The notes under the pieces: model-generated
Told to the model about the DNA's origin: nothing
What the model saw: the letters and a program-made list of their open reading frames with translations, nothing else
The model's database searches: none
Shown: in pieces, positions 36,132 to 43,794 of the stretch
How the letters are laid out: each line of letters starts with the position of its first letter
Numbering within the stretch: position 1 is the stretch's first letter
NCBI GenBank assembly: GCA_944322025.1
Contig: CALUOH010000018.1
Span: forward strand, 1-47,482
Direction: 5' to 3'
From: an uncultured Bacteroidales bacterium
GTDB lineage: Bacteria; Bacteroidota; Bacteroidia; Bacteroidales; Paludibacteraceae
Length of the DNA stretch: 47,482 nucleotides
Translations under genes and position numbers: made by a program

Positions 36132-36953
36132 CTACTTCCCCGAATCAATGGAAGCCAAGAAATTATACTGCGCCTCCATATACGCCGGCGGCTCACAGTA
36201 GGCAAGCGTCGGAACCCCCTTCTTCTTTATGTAACGCGTCAGCTCGGCATTTATTTCAGGCGACGACAGCACCACGGCATCCGAAAAGTCTATCGCCGTC
36301 TTCTTCATCTCATTACATCCTACCGACCTCCCCTTCAGCCCCTTCACATCCTCCAAAGCCACACCGTCAGTCACCACCCTCTTGTCCACGCCCTGCCTCA
36401 TCTTACCCTCAAAGCCGTCCGCATACAGCGCATACACCACCTTAGAATTGGCAAAGAACGGGTCATCGCAATACGTCCTCTTGATATACAGCGGCGCGAA
36501 CGATGCCATCCACCCGTGACAATATATTATATCCGGAGTCCACCGCAACTTCTTTATCGTCTCCAGCACCCCACGCGCGAAAAACACAGCCCTCTCGTCG
36601 TTGTCGTCAAACTCCATGCCGTCCGGCCCTGCCGCCACCCCCTTACGCTTGAAATAGTCATCATTGTCAATGAAATAGACCTGCATGCGCGCCTGCTGTA
36701 TCGACGCCACCTTTATTATGAGCGGATGGTCCGTGTCGTCTATGATGATATTCATCCCCGACAGCCTCTGCACCTCGTGCAACTGGTTACGCCGCTCATT
36801 GATGTGTCCGTAACATGGCATAAAGATACGTATCTCGCACCCGTGCTCCTGCACATACTGAGGAAGCTCCCGGCACACGTCGGCAATTTCAGATTCCGGA
36901 AGATAAGGCTTGATTTCTTGTGTGATAAATAGAATCTTAACAGGCTCTTTCAT
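36132..36953 (-). CDS. Short GlgA-like glycosyltransferase (GT5 N-terminal domain only)
   Basis: 273 residues matching only the N-terminal Rossmann domain of starch/glycogen synthases: KILFITQEIKPYLPESEIADVCRELPQ, CYGHINERRNQLHEV, and PDIIYCHGWMASFAPLYIKR. It ends after about half of a normal GlgA. The C-terminal nucleotide-sugar-binding domain is absent, and no remnant is visible downstream, where the DUF4270 gene begins. The KTGGL donor-binding motif near the N terminus is missing as well. Such short proteins next to DUF4270 recur in Bacteroidales and are annotated as glycogen/starch synthase, but catalytic activity is doubtful. A candidate -7 element (TAACTTTG, 37018-37025 minus) lies upstream. 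Confidence 0.85.
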   Translation of the reverse strand: MKEPVKILFITQEIKPYLPESEIADVCRELPQYVQEHGCEIRIFMPCYGHINERRNQLHEVQRLSGMNIIIDDTDHPLIIKVASIQQARMQVYFIDNDDYFKRKGVAAGPDGMEFDDNDERAVFFARGVLETIKKLRWTPDIIYCHGWMASFAPLYIKRTYCDDPFFANSKVVYALYADGFEGKMRQGVDKRVVTDGVALEDVKGLKGRSVGCNEMKKTAIDFSDAVVLSSPEINAELTRYIKKKGVPTLAYCEPPAYMEAQYNFLASIDSGK

Positions 36954-37017
36954 GCTTTCTTTTCAAAAATGATACTTCTTGCTGGGACAGCACCGTGCCG
37001 GCGATACCAAACCCGTG

Positions 37018-37025
37018 CAAAGTTA
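37018..37025 (-). promoter_or_regulatory. Candidate -7 element of the short GlgA-like/DUF4270 operon
   Basis: TAACTTTG on the minus strand matches TAnnTTTG, 65 bases upstream of the ATG at 36953. No TTG stands at the right spacing. Confidence 0.4.
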
Positions 37026-37074
37026 CGAAAAAACCGCGAACCGCAGGCCACAACGTCTGTCAAAAAAACTCAAA

Positions 37075-37365
37075 CGCCCTCCGTAAGCCGCACTTCCGCC
37101 CCTCCCCCGCCCCTCATTTCCCCGTTCGCCGCCCCTCCACCTTCCTCGCCCGCTTCCGCCTCATTCTATTTTTCCGCCTTTTCTCCTCCCCCGTCCGTAC
37201 CCTCCTCCGTCCGCTTCCAGCCCTTTCTCCGTTCCCGCCCACACCCTCCACCTTCCGCCGCCTGTCTCTTCTTCTCTCCCGCCCACACCCGCATCCTTCC
37301 CCATCCTGCCCCACCTCCGCAGCCCACATTCCCAGTCCCCCCCGCCCTACCTCCTAAATTCTTAA
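37075..37365. other. Strongly pyrimidine-biased intergenic tract
   Basis: About 290 bases in which the plus strand is mostly C and T with very few G or A runs, so the minus strand is G-rich. Both strands show long frames here with Pro-rich or Arg/Gly-rich translations; these follow from composition and are not genes. Together with the two repeat-family-1 copies that follow, it fills most of the 749-base gap 36954-37702. Confidence 0.6.
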
Positions 37366-37410
37366 ACAGAGTTAAAAACACGTACTCTCACGCCAGCAGC
37401 TACGGACACC
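37348..37410 (-). repeat. Dispersed intergenic repeat family 1, copy B
   Basis: The reverse complement of 37367-37410 is GGTGTCCGTAG, a nine-base variable centre, then GAGAGTACGTGTTTTTAAC and TCTG, 44 bases in all as in copy A. Weaker similarity continues to about 37348. It points towards the minus-strand GlgA-like gene. Confidence 0.82.
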
Positions 37411-37449
37411 CTCCTAAGCCTCCCCCCACCCTCAGACCACCCCTCAGCC

Positions 37450-37507
37450 GCCCAAATGCTAAACAGAGTTAAAAAGACGTACTCTCAACGGAACAGCTAC
37501 GGACACC
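37450..37507 (-). repeat. Dispersed intergenic repeat family 1, copy C
   Basis: The reverse complement of 37464-37507 has the same 44-base layout, with one change in the conserved half (GTACGTCTTTTTAAC) and a different centre. The following GCATTTGGG block also matches copy A. It is a direct repeat of copy B with a 97-base offset. Confidence 0.82.
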
Positions 37508-37621
37508 ATACGGACACCCTCCACAGCCCCTCCGCACCCCTCCCGCTCCGCCCAACAGTTAAAAAACATCACCGCAACACATTGCCCCCCTCCACCCCTT
37601 TCAGTTATGGGACAAATTATG

Positions 37622-37629
37622 TACTTTTG
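37622..37629 (+). promoter_or_regulatory. -7 element of the outer-membrane barrel/pulA operon
   Basis: TACTTTTG matches TAnnTTTG. The -33 region has TTT rather than TTG at about 20 bases. The leader would be about 67 bases. Confidence 0.6.
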
Positions 37630-37702
37630 CGCTATGCAACGGCAGGCCTCCGCCCGCCGTCTCACGACAAAACAAACAACAAACAAAACAAATACTTGAA
37701 GT

Positions 37703-38344
37703 ATGAAAAAGACACTCCTGATGCTCGCCACGCTAATGGTATCGGTAGCGGCGTTCTCTCAATACTCCTTCGGAGTAAAGGCGGGATACAACACATCCCT
37801 CGGTTTCGACAACAGCTGGAACTTCAACTCCTCAAGCATCAACCTTAAAAACGACATGGCAAACGGCTTCCATGTAGGCCTCTACGCCCGCATAGGCCGC
37901 AGCCTCTACGTACAGCCCGAGCTGCTCTACAACCTCGACATATACCGCCAGACCCTCAGCGTGGGAGACTGGCAGATAGGAGGCTCATACAACGAAATCA
38001 AGGCCAGCACATTCGACGTGCCTGTCCTCCTCGGCTACTCCATAATCAACACCAACATGTTCAAGCTCCGCATAATGGTAGGCCCTAAGTTCCGCTTCAA
38101 CTGCGGCTCCACCAAAGTAGCCGAACAGGACGGCGTCACAGCCACAGCCAAACCCGTACAGGTAGGCCTCGACACCGGCCTCGGCATCGACTTATGGCGT
38201 CTCTCCCTCGACGTGCGCTACAACCTCATCGGCGACCTCTACAAATACACCAACGCAGAGGGCGAAAAGTTCAACACAGACCCCAACAACGCATTCACCG
38301 TGTCGCTCGGATTCCGCATCCTCGGCAACAACAGACGCAGATAA
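37703..38344 (+). CDS. Outer-membrane beta-barrel protein (PorT-like)
   Basis: 213 residues. A clear signal peptide (MKKTLLMLATLMVSVAAFSQ, cleavage after about residue 19) precedes repeated amphipathic strands: YSFGVKAGYNTSLGF, GFHVGLYARIGRSLYVQPELLYNL, PVLLGYSIINTNMFKLRIMVGPKFRF, LDTGLGIDLWRLSLDVRYNLIGDLY and FTVSLGFRIL. This is the eight-stranded PorT/OmpA-like barrel pattern frequent in Bacteroidota; the role is unknown. pulA starts 5 bases after the stop, so the two are cotranscribed, but co-function with an extracytoplasmic pullulanase is only inferred. Confidence 0.87.
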   Translation: MKKTLLMLATLMVSVAAFSQYSFGVKAGYNTSLGFDNSWNFNSSSINLKNDMANGFHVGLYARIGRSLYVQPELLYNLDIYRQTLSVGDWQIGGSYNEIKASTFDVPVLLGYSIINTNMFKLRIMVGPKFRFNCGSTKVAEQDGVTATAKPVQVGLDTGLGIDLWRLSLDVRYNLIGDLYKYTNAEGEKFNTDPNNAFTVSLGFRILGNNRRR

Positions 38345-38349
38345 CGGCC

Positions 38350-40338
38350 ATGAAACCAAAGCACCTCACTCTTCTCATAACTCTGATGGCAGCACTGCTT
38401 GGCTGCACGGACAGACCCAAATACGGCTCCGTGGATGAATACCCAGAATACACGGGCAATGACCTCGGGCTCACATACACCCCGGAGAAATCCCTCTTCA
38501 AGGTATGGTCACCTGCCGCCGAACAGGTAAGACTCAACCTCTACAACGAGGGTCTCGGCGGCGAAGCATTTGAAACACTCGCCATGCAGCCCGGCGAACA
38601 AGGCACATGGGCGGCCACCGTCTCCGGCGACCTCAACGGCAAGTTCTATACATTCCAGATAATGCAGGACGGACGTTGGCTCGACGAGACTCCGGGCATC
38701 TGGACAAAAGCCGTAGGCGTCAACGGCGACCGCGCCGCCATAATAGACATGGCGGCCACCGACCCCGAAGGATGGGAAAACGACACGCGCCCCCCCATGC
38801 GCTCCTTCACCGACGCAGTCATATATGAGGTGCACATGCGCGACTTCACAGTCCACCCCTCTTCCGGAAGCTCATACCCCGGCAAGTTCCTCGGCCTCTG
38901 CGAGAGCGGCACGCTCAGCCCCGACGGCCTCAAAACAGGCATAGACCACCTCAAGGAACTGGGCGTGACGCACATACAGATACTGCCCTCATACGACTAC
39001 GGCTCTATTGACGAGACCCGCCTCGATGAGAACAGATACAACTGGGGCTACGACCCCAAGAACTACAACGCCGTGGAGGGAGGCTATTCCACAGACCCCT
39101 ACACCCCCGCCACCCGCATCCGCGAGATGAAAGAGATGATTATGTGCCTCCACGAGGCAGGATTCCGCGTCATCATGGATGTGGTCTACAACCATACATA
39201 TGTGGGTGAGGAGTCGCACCTCAACCTCATGGTGCCGGGCTACTTCTACCGTTTCAACGAAGACGGCTCATGGAGCAACGCCTCCGGCTGCGGCAACGAG
39301 ACGGCCTCCGAACGCCCCATGATGCGCCGCTTCATAGTAGAGTCGGCAGCCTATTGGGTCAACGAATTTCACATAGACGGCTTCCGCTTTGACCTGATGG
39401 CCATTCATGACATGGAAACCATGCGCGCCGTCCGCGCCGCACTCGATGAGATAGACCCGACAATATCAATCCACGGAGAAGGCTGGGCGGCAGGCGACTC
39501 TCCGCTTCCGGCCGCTCAGAGGGCATTGAAGGAAAACGCCCGCCAGTTCGCTCCCATAGCTGTATTCAGCGACGATATACGCGATGCCATACGCGGCAAT
39601 TGGGTTGAGGGCGACAAGGGCGGCTTCGTGGCTGCCAACGGCTTTGAGGAGTCTGTGAAATTCGGTGTCGTCGGTGCTACCGCGCACCCGCAGCTCGACC
39701 TCGGAAAGATAGTCCACAGCAAGACTGCCTATGCCCAGTGCGCCGCTCAGGTCATCAACTACGCTTCGTGCCACGACGACCCCTGTCTGCTCGACAAGCT
39801 GAAAGCCGTGCGCCCCGAGGCCTCCATCGAAGGACTCATACGCATGGACAAACTCGCGCAGACCATAGTATTCACATCGCAGGGCGTTCCATTCATATTC
39901 GCTGGAGAGGAGATACTCCGCGACAAGAAAGGAGTGCACAACACATACCAGTCGCCCGACTCTGTCAATGCCATAGACTGGAACAACAAACGGACATACG
40001 CCGATGTGTTCGCCTACTATCAGGGTCTTATCGCCATGCGCAAGGCGCACCCCGCATTCCGCATGAGCGATGCCCGCATGATTGCGGATAACATCCGCTT
40101 TGCTGACGGCGCACCCGCTAACACCGTGATGTTCACCATCAACGGAAAGCCCTCCGGCGACACATGGAGCGAAATCCGCGTAATATACAACGGTGACAGC
40201 CGCCCGCTCACCACACGCCTCAACGGCTCATGGGAAAAGGCTTGTTTCGACGGTAGGATTGACCTCGACGGTCTCGGCAGCGTCTCCGGAGAAATAACCG
40301 TGCCCGCCACGTCGGCAGCCGTACTGTTCAAGAAATGA
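38350..40338 (+). CDS. pulA: Type I pullulanase lipoprotein, GH13
   Basis: A 662-residue alpha-1,6-glucan debranching enzyme. The signal peptide ends in the lipobox MAALLGC (Cys near residue 18), so it is a lipoprotein. A CBM48-like N domain (about 40-130, TYTPEKSLFKVWSPAAEQVRLNLY) precedes the GH13 barrel. The barrel shows the pullulanase signature YNWGYDPKNYNAVEGGYSTDP, region I VIMDVVYNHT, region II GFRFDLMA with nucleophile Asp348, and region III HGEGW with general acid Glu377. Region IV is NYASCHDD. The ATG at 38350 is chosen; a longer frame from 38194 only overlaps the upstream barrel gene. It probably degrades external alpha-glucan such as starch, pullulan or glycogen. Confidence 0.94.
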   Translation: MKPKHLTLLITLMAALLGCTDRPKYGSVDEYPEYTGNDLGLTYTPEKSLFKVWSPAAEQVRLNLYNEGLGGEAFETLAMQPGEQGTWAATVSGDLNGKFYTFQIMQDGRWLDETPGIWTKAVGVNGDRAAIIDMAATDPEGWENDTRPPMRSFTDAVIYEVHMRDFTVHPSSGSSYPGKFLGLCESGTLSPDGLKTGIDHLKELGVTHIQILPSYDYGSIDETRLDENRYNWGYDPKNYNAVEGGYSTDPYTPATRIREMKEMIMCLHEAGFRVIMDVVYNHTYVGEESHLNLMVPGYFYRFNEDGSWSNASGCGNETASERPMMRRFIVESAAYWVNEFHIDGFRFDLMAIHDMETMRAVRAALDEIDPTISIHGEGWAAGDSPLPAAQRALKENARQFAPIAVFSDDIRDAIRGNWVEGDKGGFVAANGFEESVKFGVVGATAHPQLDLGKIVHSKTAYAQCAAQVINYASCHDDPCLLDKLKAVRPEASIEGLIRMDKLAQTIVFTSQGVPFIFAGEEILRDKKGVHNTYQSPDSVNAIDWNNKRTYADVFAYYQGLIAMRKAHPAFRMSDARMIADNIRFADGAPANTVMFTINGKPSGDTWSEIRVIYNGDSRPLTTRLNGSWEKACFDGRIDLDGLGSVSGEITVPATSAAVLFKK

Positions 40339-40361
40339 CACACTAAAAACTTTATACTGCT

Positions 40362-41390
40362 ATGAAAAAAATCGCGTTAGCCCTGTTCGCCATAATCGTG
40401 GCATTGCCCTGTCTCTCTCAGGAGAAGAAACAGATGGAAGCCTATGTGATAGGGTTTTACAATCTGGAGAACCTGTTCGACACGATTGACGACCCGACCA
40501 AGAACGACGAACAGTTCCTGCCGGGCGGAGACTACGGCTGGGGCTCTGTCAAATACGAGAGCAAACTTGGCAGAATGGCTCATGCCATATCCCGTATGCC
40601 GCGCAATCTCGCGGTGCTCGGTGTGGCCGAAGTCGAGAACATCGGAACTCTCGAAGACTTGGTACGTCAGGACGAGATAGCCGACCGCAACCTTAAGCCC
40701 ATACTTGTTGAAGGCAACGATGCCCGCGGCATAGATGTCGGCCTGCTATACAACCCCCGCTACTTCACCCCTACAAACGTGACCTCCACGCGTATGCGTA
40801 CTGAGGTTGAAGAGGATTTCCACACACGCGACCAGCTCTGCGTCACGGGAACTATGGCAGGAGAAGAGATAAACATCATAGTGCTGCACTGGCCGTCGCG
40901 CGGCGGCGGAGAGAAACGCTCCGCGCCACTCAGACGTGATGCAGCCTTGACAACAAAGTCTATATGCGACTCTCTCCTCGCCCTCAATCCGAAAGCCAAA
41001 ATCGTAATAATGGGAGACCTCAATGACGACCCGGTGGACGACAGCGTAGTAAAGTACCTCGGTGCTAAAGGGAAAAAGGAAGAGACCTCTCAGGGGCAGA
41101 TATACAATCCCTGCTACCTCCTCTACAAAAAGGGCATAGGCTCTCTCGGCTACCAGGACGAGTGGAACCTGTTCGACCAAGTGATGGTGTCACACGCGCT
41201 CATAGATACAAACGCCGTTGGTCTCCACTACTGGAAATCGGAGATATTCAACCGCAATTTCCTCAAACAGCAGGAGGGTCAATACAAAGGGTATCCACTC
41301 CGCACACATGCCGGGGGTGTATGGACAAACGGTTACAGCGACCACTTCCCCAGCCTCATCTGGATAGTGCGTACTGTCAATGACAACTGA
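40362..41390 (+). CDS. Secreted endonuclease/exonuclease/phosphatase family protein
   Basis: 342 residues with a signal peptide (about 1-20, ALALFAIIVALPCLS). The exo-endo-phosphatase fold motifs are in order: VIGFYNLENLFDT with the Asn/Glu metal site, VLGVAEVEN, NIIVLHWPSRGGGE, KIVIMGDLNDDPVDDS with the catalytic Asp and Asn, and YSDHFPSLIWI with the final SDH. Members cleave DNA, RNA or phosphoesters; the substrate is not evident. It starts 23 bases after pulA and ends the operon, with a strong hairpin just downstream. Confidence 0.9.
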   Translation: MKKIALALFAIIVALPCLSQEKKQMEAYVIGFYNLENLFDTIDDPTKNDEQFLPGGDYGWGSVKYESKLGRMAHAISRMPRNLAVLGVAEVENIGTLEDLVRQDEIADRNLKPILVEGNDARGIDVGLLYNPRYFTPTNVTSTRMRTEVEEDFHTRDQLCVTGTMAGEEINIIVLHWPSRGGGEKRSAPLRRDAALTTKSICDSLLALNPKAKIVIMGDLNDDPVDDSVVKYLGAKGKKEETSQGQIYNPCYLLYKKGIGSLGYQDEWNLFDQVMVSHALIDTNAVGLHYWKSEIFNRNFLKQQEGQYKGYPLRTHAGGVWTNGYSDHFPSLIWIVRTVNDN

Positions 41391-41406
41391 TGACAGCCAG
41401 CCCCAC

Positions 41407-41460
41407 AATAAGCATTGCGCCCACAGTCTATACAAGTAGACTGTGGGCGCAATGCTTATT
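41407..41460. terminator. Perfect 24-bp inverted repeat, bidirectional terminator
   Basis: Arms 41407-41430 and 41437-41460 are exact reverse complements with the 6-base loop TACAAG. It lies between the convergent endonuclease-family gene and umuC, and its right arm overlaps two bases of the umuC stop codon. The outer AATAAGC/GCTTATT ends are A/T-rich. Confidence 0.9.
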
Positions 41461-42733
41461 ACTCCTCTGCATGTACAACGATTATGTCGTTTATGTCGGT
41501 GGTATAATTCGGTGATAGGTTCTCCTGCTTGAGTTTCTCACGCAGCCCTCCTCCCTGAGAAGCAAGCCGCAAAGACATTTTCCCGTACTCCACATTCACG
41601 CGGTCCATCACCCTCATCAGTTCTATATGGCGCAAGTCCCGCTCATCGAACATCGAAAGCTGATGCGCATGCTCATCAGAGAACTCCATCAGCGTAACGC
41701 CAGCTTTCTTTATCCCATACCCCTCACGGTATATCTCGCCGAGAGCCTTCACCGCATATTTGACTATCTCAATATCAGAATTGGTATCAAAATCAAAGCG
41801 AACCATCCTGTTGGCACTGTACTGCGCAGCACTCGTGTTATGATAATTGGTGCGTATATACACGACAAGAGACCTCGCCAATGACCCTTGGCGGCGCAGC
41901 TTCCCGGCTGCCGTCGCGGCAAAAGCCGTTATCCTCTCACGCAGGACATCGAACTCCACAATCGGAGTCTCAAAAGTGCGTGACACCATGATGTTCTTAC
42001 GGCTCTGTATACTATCCATCTCTATGACCGACCGCCCTTCAAGTTCCATTTTAAGGCGCAGACCAGAGACCGACATCTTCTCCTTCACAAAGCGGTCACT
42101 CAGCATAGTGAAACCGTACGCCCGGCGTACCCCCATGTCAGTCAGCATACGCGCATGCTTCCTGCCTATGCCCCACACCTCCTCCACGGGCATCCACTTC
42201 AATGCCTTCACCCGCCGCTCCTCGCTGTCTATAGAATAGACACCGCCAGTGCGCTGAGGAAATTTCTTGGCTATATGGGTTGCTATCTTGGCCAAGGCTT
42301 TCGTAGGCGCGAACCCTACGGAGACCGGCACGCCGACCCACTTCATCACATGCCGCCTTATCTTCTGCCCCAGAGCTTCCACGTCTGGCATATCAGACAT
42401 GTCGGACAAATCAAGAAAGGCCTCGTCTATACTGTACATCTGCAAATCGGGGGTATACGATGACAGGATACTCATCACCCGCGCACTGATATCGCTGTAT
42501 ATCTCGAAGTTACTTGAGAATATCGCCATGCCGTATTTCTCGAAGAGCTCCCGGTACTGATACGCAGGCGCGCCCATAGGCACGCCTGCCGCCTTGGCCT
42601 CATTGCTGCGTGCTATCACACAGCCGTCGTTGCTCGACAGCACCACGACAGGCCGCCCGTTTAGGTCAGGGCGGAAAATCCTCTCGCATGAGACAAAGAA
42701 GTTATTACAGTCAACAAGGGCAAAGAGAGACAT
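41459..42733 (-). CDS. umuC: Y-family DNA polymerase, UmuC type
   Basis: A 424-residue translesion DNA polymerase. Catalytic acidic residues are present: Asp8 in FALVDCNNFFVSCER, and Asp103/Glu104 in YSIDEAFLDLS. Other elements are VVVLSSNDGCVIARSNEAKA, the helix-hairpin-helix thumb VWGIGRKHARMLTDMGV, and the little-finger region. The C-terminal DUF4113-like tail (YGIKKAGVTLMEF to the end) is typical of UmuC rather than DinB. The length is normal for the family. It is preceded by the umuD-like gene at a 39-base gap, so together they would form a polymerase V. The stop overlaps the bidirectional terminator. Confidence 0.95.
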   Translation of the reverse strand: MSLFALVDCNNFFVSCERIFRPDLNGRPVVVLSSNDGCVIARSNEAKAAGVPMGAPAYQYRELFEKYGMAIFSSNFEIYSDISARVMSILSSYTPDLQMYSIDEAFLDLSDMSDMPDVEALGQKIRRHVMKWVGVPVSVGFAPTKALAKIATHIAKKFPQRTGGVYSIDSEERRVKALKWMPVEEVWGIGRKHARMLTDMGVRRAYGFTMLSDRFVKEKMSVSGLRLKMELEGRSVIEMDSIQSRKNIMVSRTFETPIVEFDVLRERITAFAATAAGKLRRQGSLARSLVVYIRTNYHNTSAAQYSANRMVRFDFDTNSDIEIVKYAVKALGEIYREGYGIKKAGVTLMEFSDEHAHQLSMFDERDLRHIELMRVMDRVNVEYGKMSLRLASQGGGLREKLKQENLSPNYTTDINDIIVVHAEE

Positions 42734-42772
42734 GAGACCAAACTACAAGATTAACCGCAGAGCCACACTCGG

Positions 42773-43243
42773 CTACAACCTTTTCACCACATGCGTCACT
42801 ACGCCCCACAGCCGCCAACTGTCCGGTGCATCAGTCCTGACAGTCAAACGCTTGCCTCCGGGCGCATCAAGATGCACTGCACTGCCGTCAACTTGTATCT
42901 GCCGCAAGGAAAACTCACCGTCTATATGACAGACGGCAATGCGGCCGTCAGCAGGCTCTACGCTCCGGTCTATTATCAGCAGGTCGCCATCGCTTATCCC
43001 GAAAGCGTCCATAGCATTGCCCTTCACCCGTCCGAAGAACGTGGCGGAGGGGTGACGCACGAGCAGCCTGTTCAGGTCTATGGGCGCATTGGCGAAGTTC
43101 TCGGCGGGAGAGGGAAATCCCGCGCTGAGCCTGCGCCCTGCGCCTGAGCCGCCTTGACCGGAGAGGTTGCTGCCATACTCCTCCTGCGGCAAGCCGCCAG
43201 TCTCATCATCGGAGGGAAGATTAACAGATAGCAGTTCCATCAT
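42773..43243 (-). CDS. umuD: UmuD-like subunit with both catalytic-dyad residues replaced
   Basis: A 156-residue S24/LexA-fold protein. The cleavage-site region RLSAGFPSPAENF is intact (Ala41-Gly42). The catalytic Ser position reads VKGNAMDAFGISDGDLL, with Ala77 where UmuD has Ser (GDSM), and the catalytic Lys position reads GEFSLRQIQ, with Arg114 where UmuD has Lys. Spacing agrees with E. coli UmuD: cleavage site to Ser position 36 residues, Ser to Lys position 37. Self-cleavage by the usual dyad is therefore not expected. The N-terminal arm is longer than in E. coli and has a Gly/Ser-rich stretch (YGSNLSGQGGSGAG). The start ATGATG overlaps the GNAT stop; the second ATG (43240) is equally possible. 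It lies directly before umuC. Confidence 0.88.
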   Translation of the reverse strand: MMELLSVNLPSDDETGGLPQEEYGSNLSGQGGSGAGRRLSAGFPSPAENFANAPIDLNRLLVRHPSATFFGRVKGNAMDAFGISDGDLLIIDRSVEPADGRIAVCHIDGEFSLRQIQVDGSAVHLDAPGGKRLTVRTDAPDSWRLWGVVTHVVKRL

Positions 43244-43788
43244 ATCCTTTCGTTTTTATTGTCACGACGTTCCGCCACATAGATATAGTGCGGCATATCC
43301 ACCCCTTTATAATGCCTCACCACCGTGCCGGCTCTCCTCATCCCGTTACGCTCCGCCACACGCTGTGACGGCAGATTGATGTCCCGTATGATGGTGTAGA
43401 CAGCATCCACGCCGAGCACATCAAAGGCATAGGCCATGCAGGCGCGTGCGGCCTCCGTCGCGTAGCCGCGATGCCAGCAGGCACGCCGGAAGAGATAGCC
43501 TACCTCGTGTACCATCCGCCCATCGCCTATGGGCTGCATAGTGATGCCGCACTGGCCCACAAACTCCCCTGTCGCTTTCAGCTCCACAGCCCACAGGGCA
43601 AAGCCGTACTCGCTGTAGCGGGAGAGCATGCGGTCGAGCCACTCACGCACCTCGCTGTCCGTGAATGCCCCCTCGTAGGCGTACATGGCCTCCCCGTCCT
43701 GCAAAATAAGGCAGAGGTTGGCGAAGTCCTCCTCCGTCAACCTCCTCAGCCGCAGCCTTTCGGTTTCAAGTATGAAGTCATTTCCCAT
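43240..43788 (-). CDS. GNAT family N-acetyltransferase (RimJ/RimL-like)
   Basis: A 182-residue acetyl-CoA-dependent acetyltransferase of the Acetyltransf_3 type. It opens FILETERLRLRRLTEEDFANL, the usual RimJ/RimL start. It contains VGQCGITM and EVGYLFRRACWHRGYATEAARACMAYAF, with the pyrophosphate-binding R/Q-x-x-G-x-A/G equivalent (RGYAT). LPSQRVAERNGMRRAG follows, the conserved Asn-Ala-S-x-R-V-x-E-K-x-G-F-type segment. The substrate could be a protein N terminus or a small molecule. It overlaps the umuD-like start and begins 6 bases after the transporter stop, so it belongs to the same transcript. Confidence 0.92.
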   Translation of the reverse strand: MGNDFILETERLRLRRLTEEDFANLCLILQDGEAMYAYEGAFTDSEVREWLDRMLSRYSEYGFALWAVELKATGEFVGQCGITMQPIGDGRMVHEVGYLFRRACWHRGYATEAARACMAYAFDVLGVDAVYTIIRDINLPSQRVAERNGMRRAGTVVRHYKGVDMPHYIYVAERRDNKNERI

Positions 43789-43794
43789 AGCGCG

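Noticed and set aside
36969..37472. Pro-rich frame of 167 residues, and Arg/Gly-rich frames on the other strand
   Set aside because: They arise from the pyrimidine-biased tract and cross repeat copies B and C; no conserved features.
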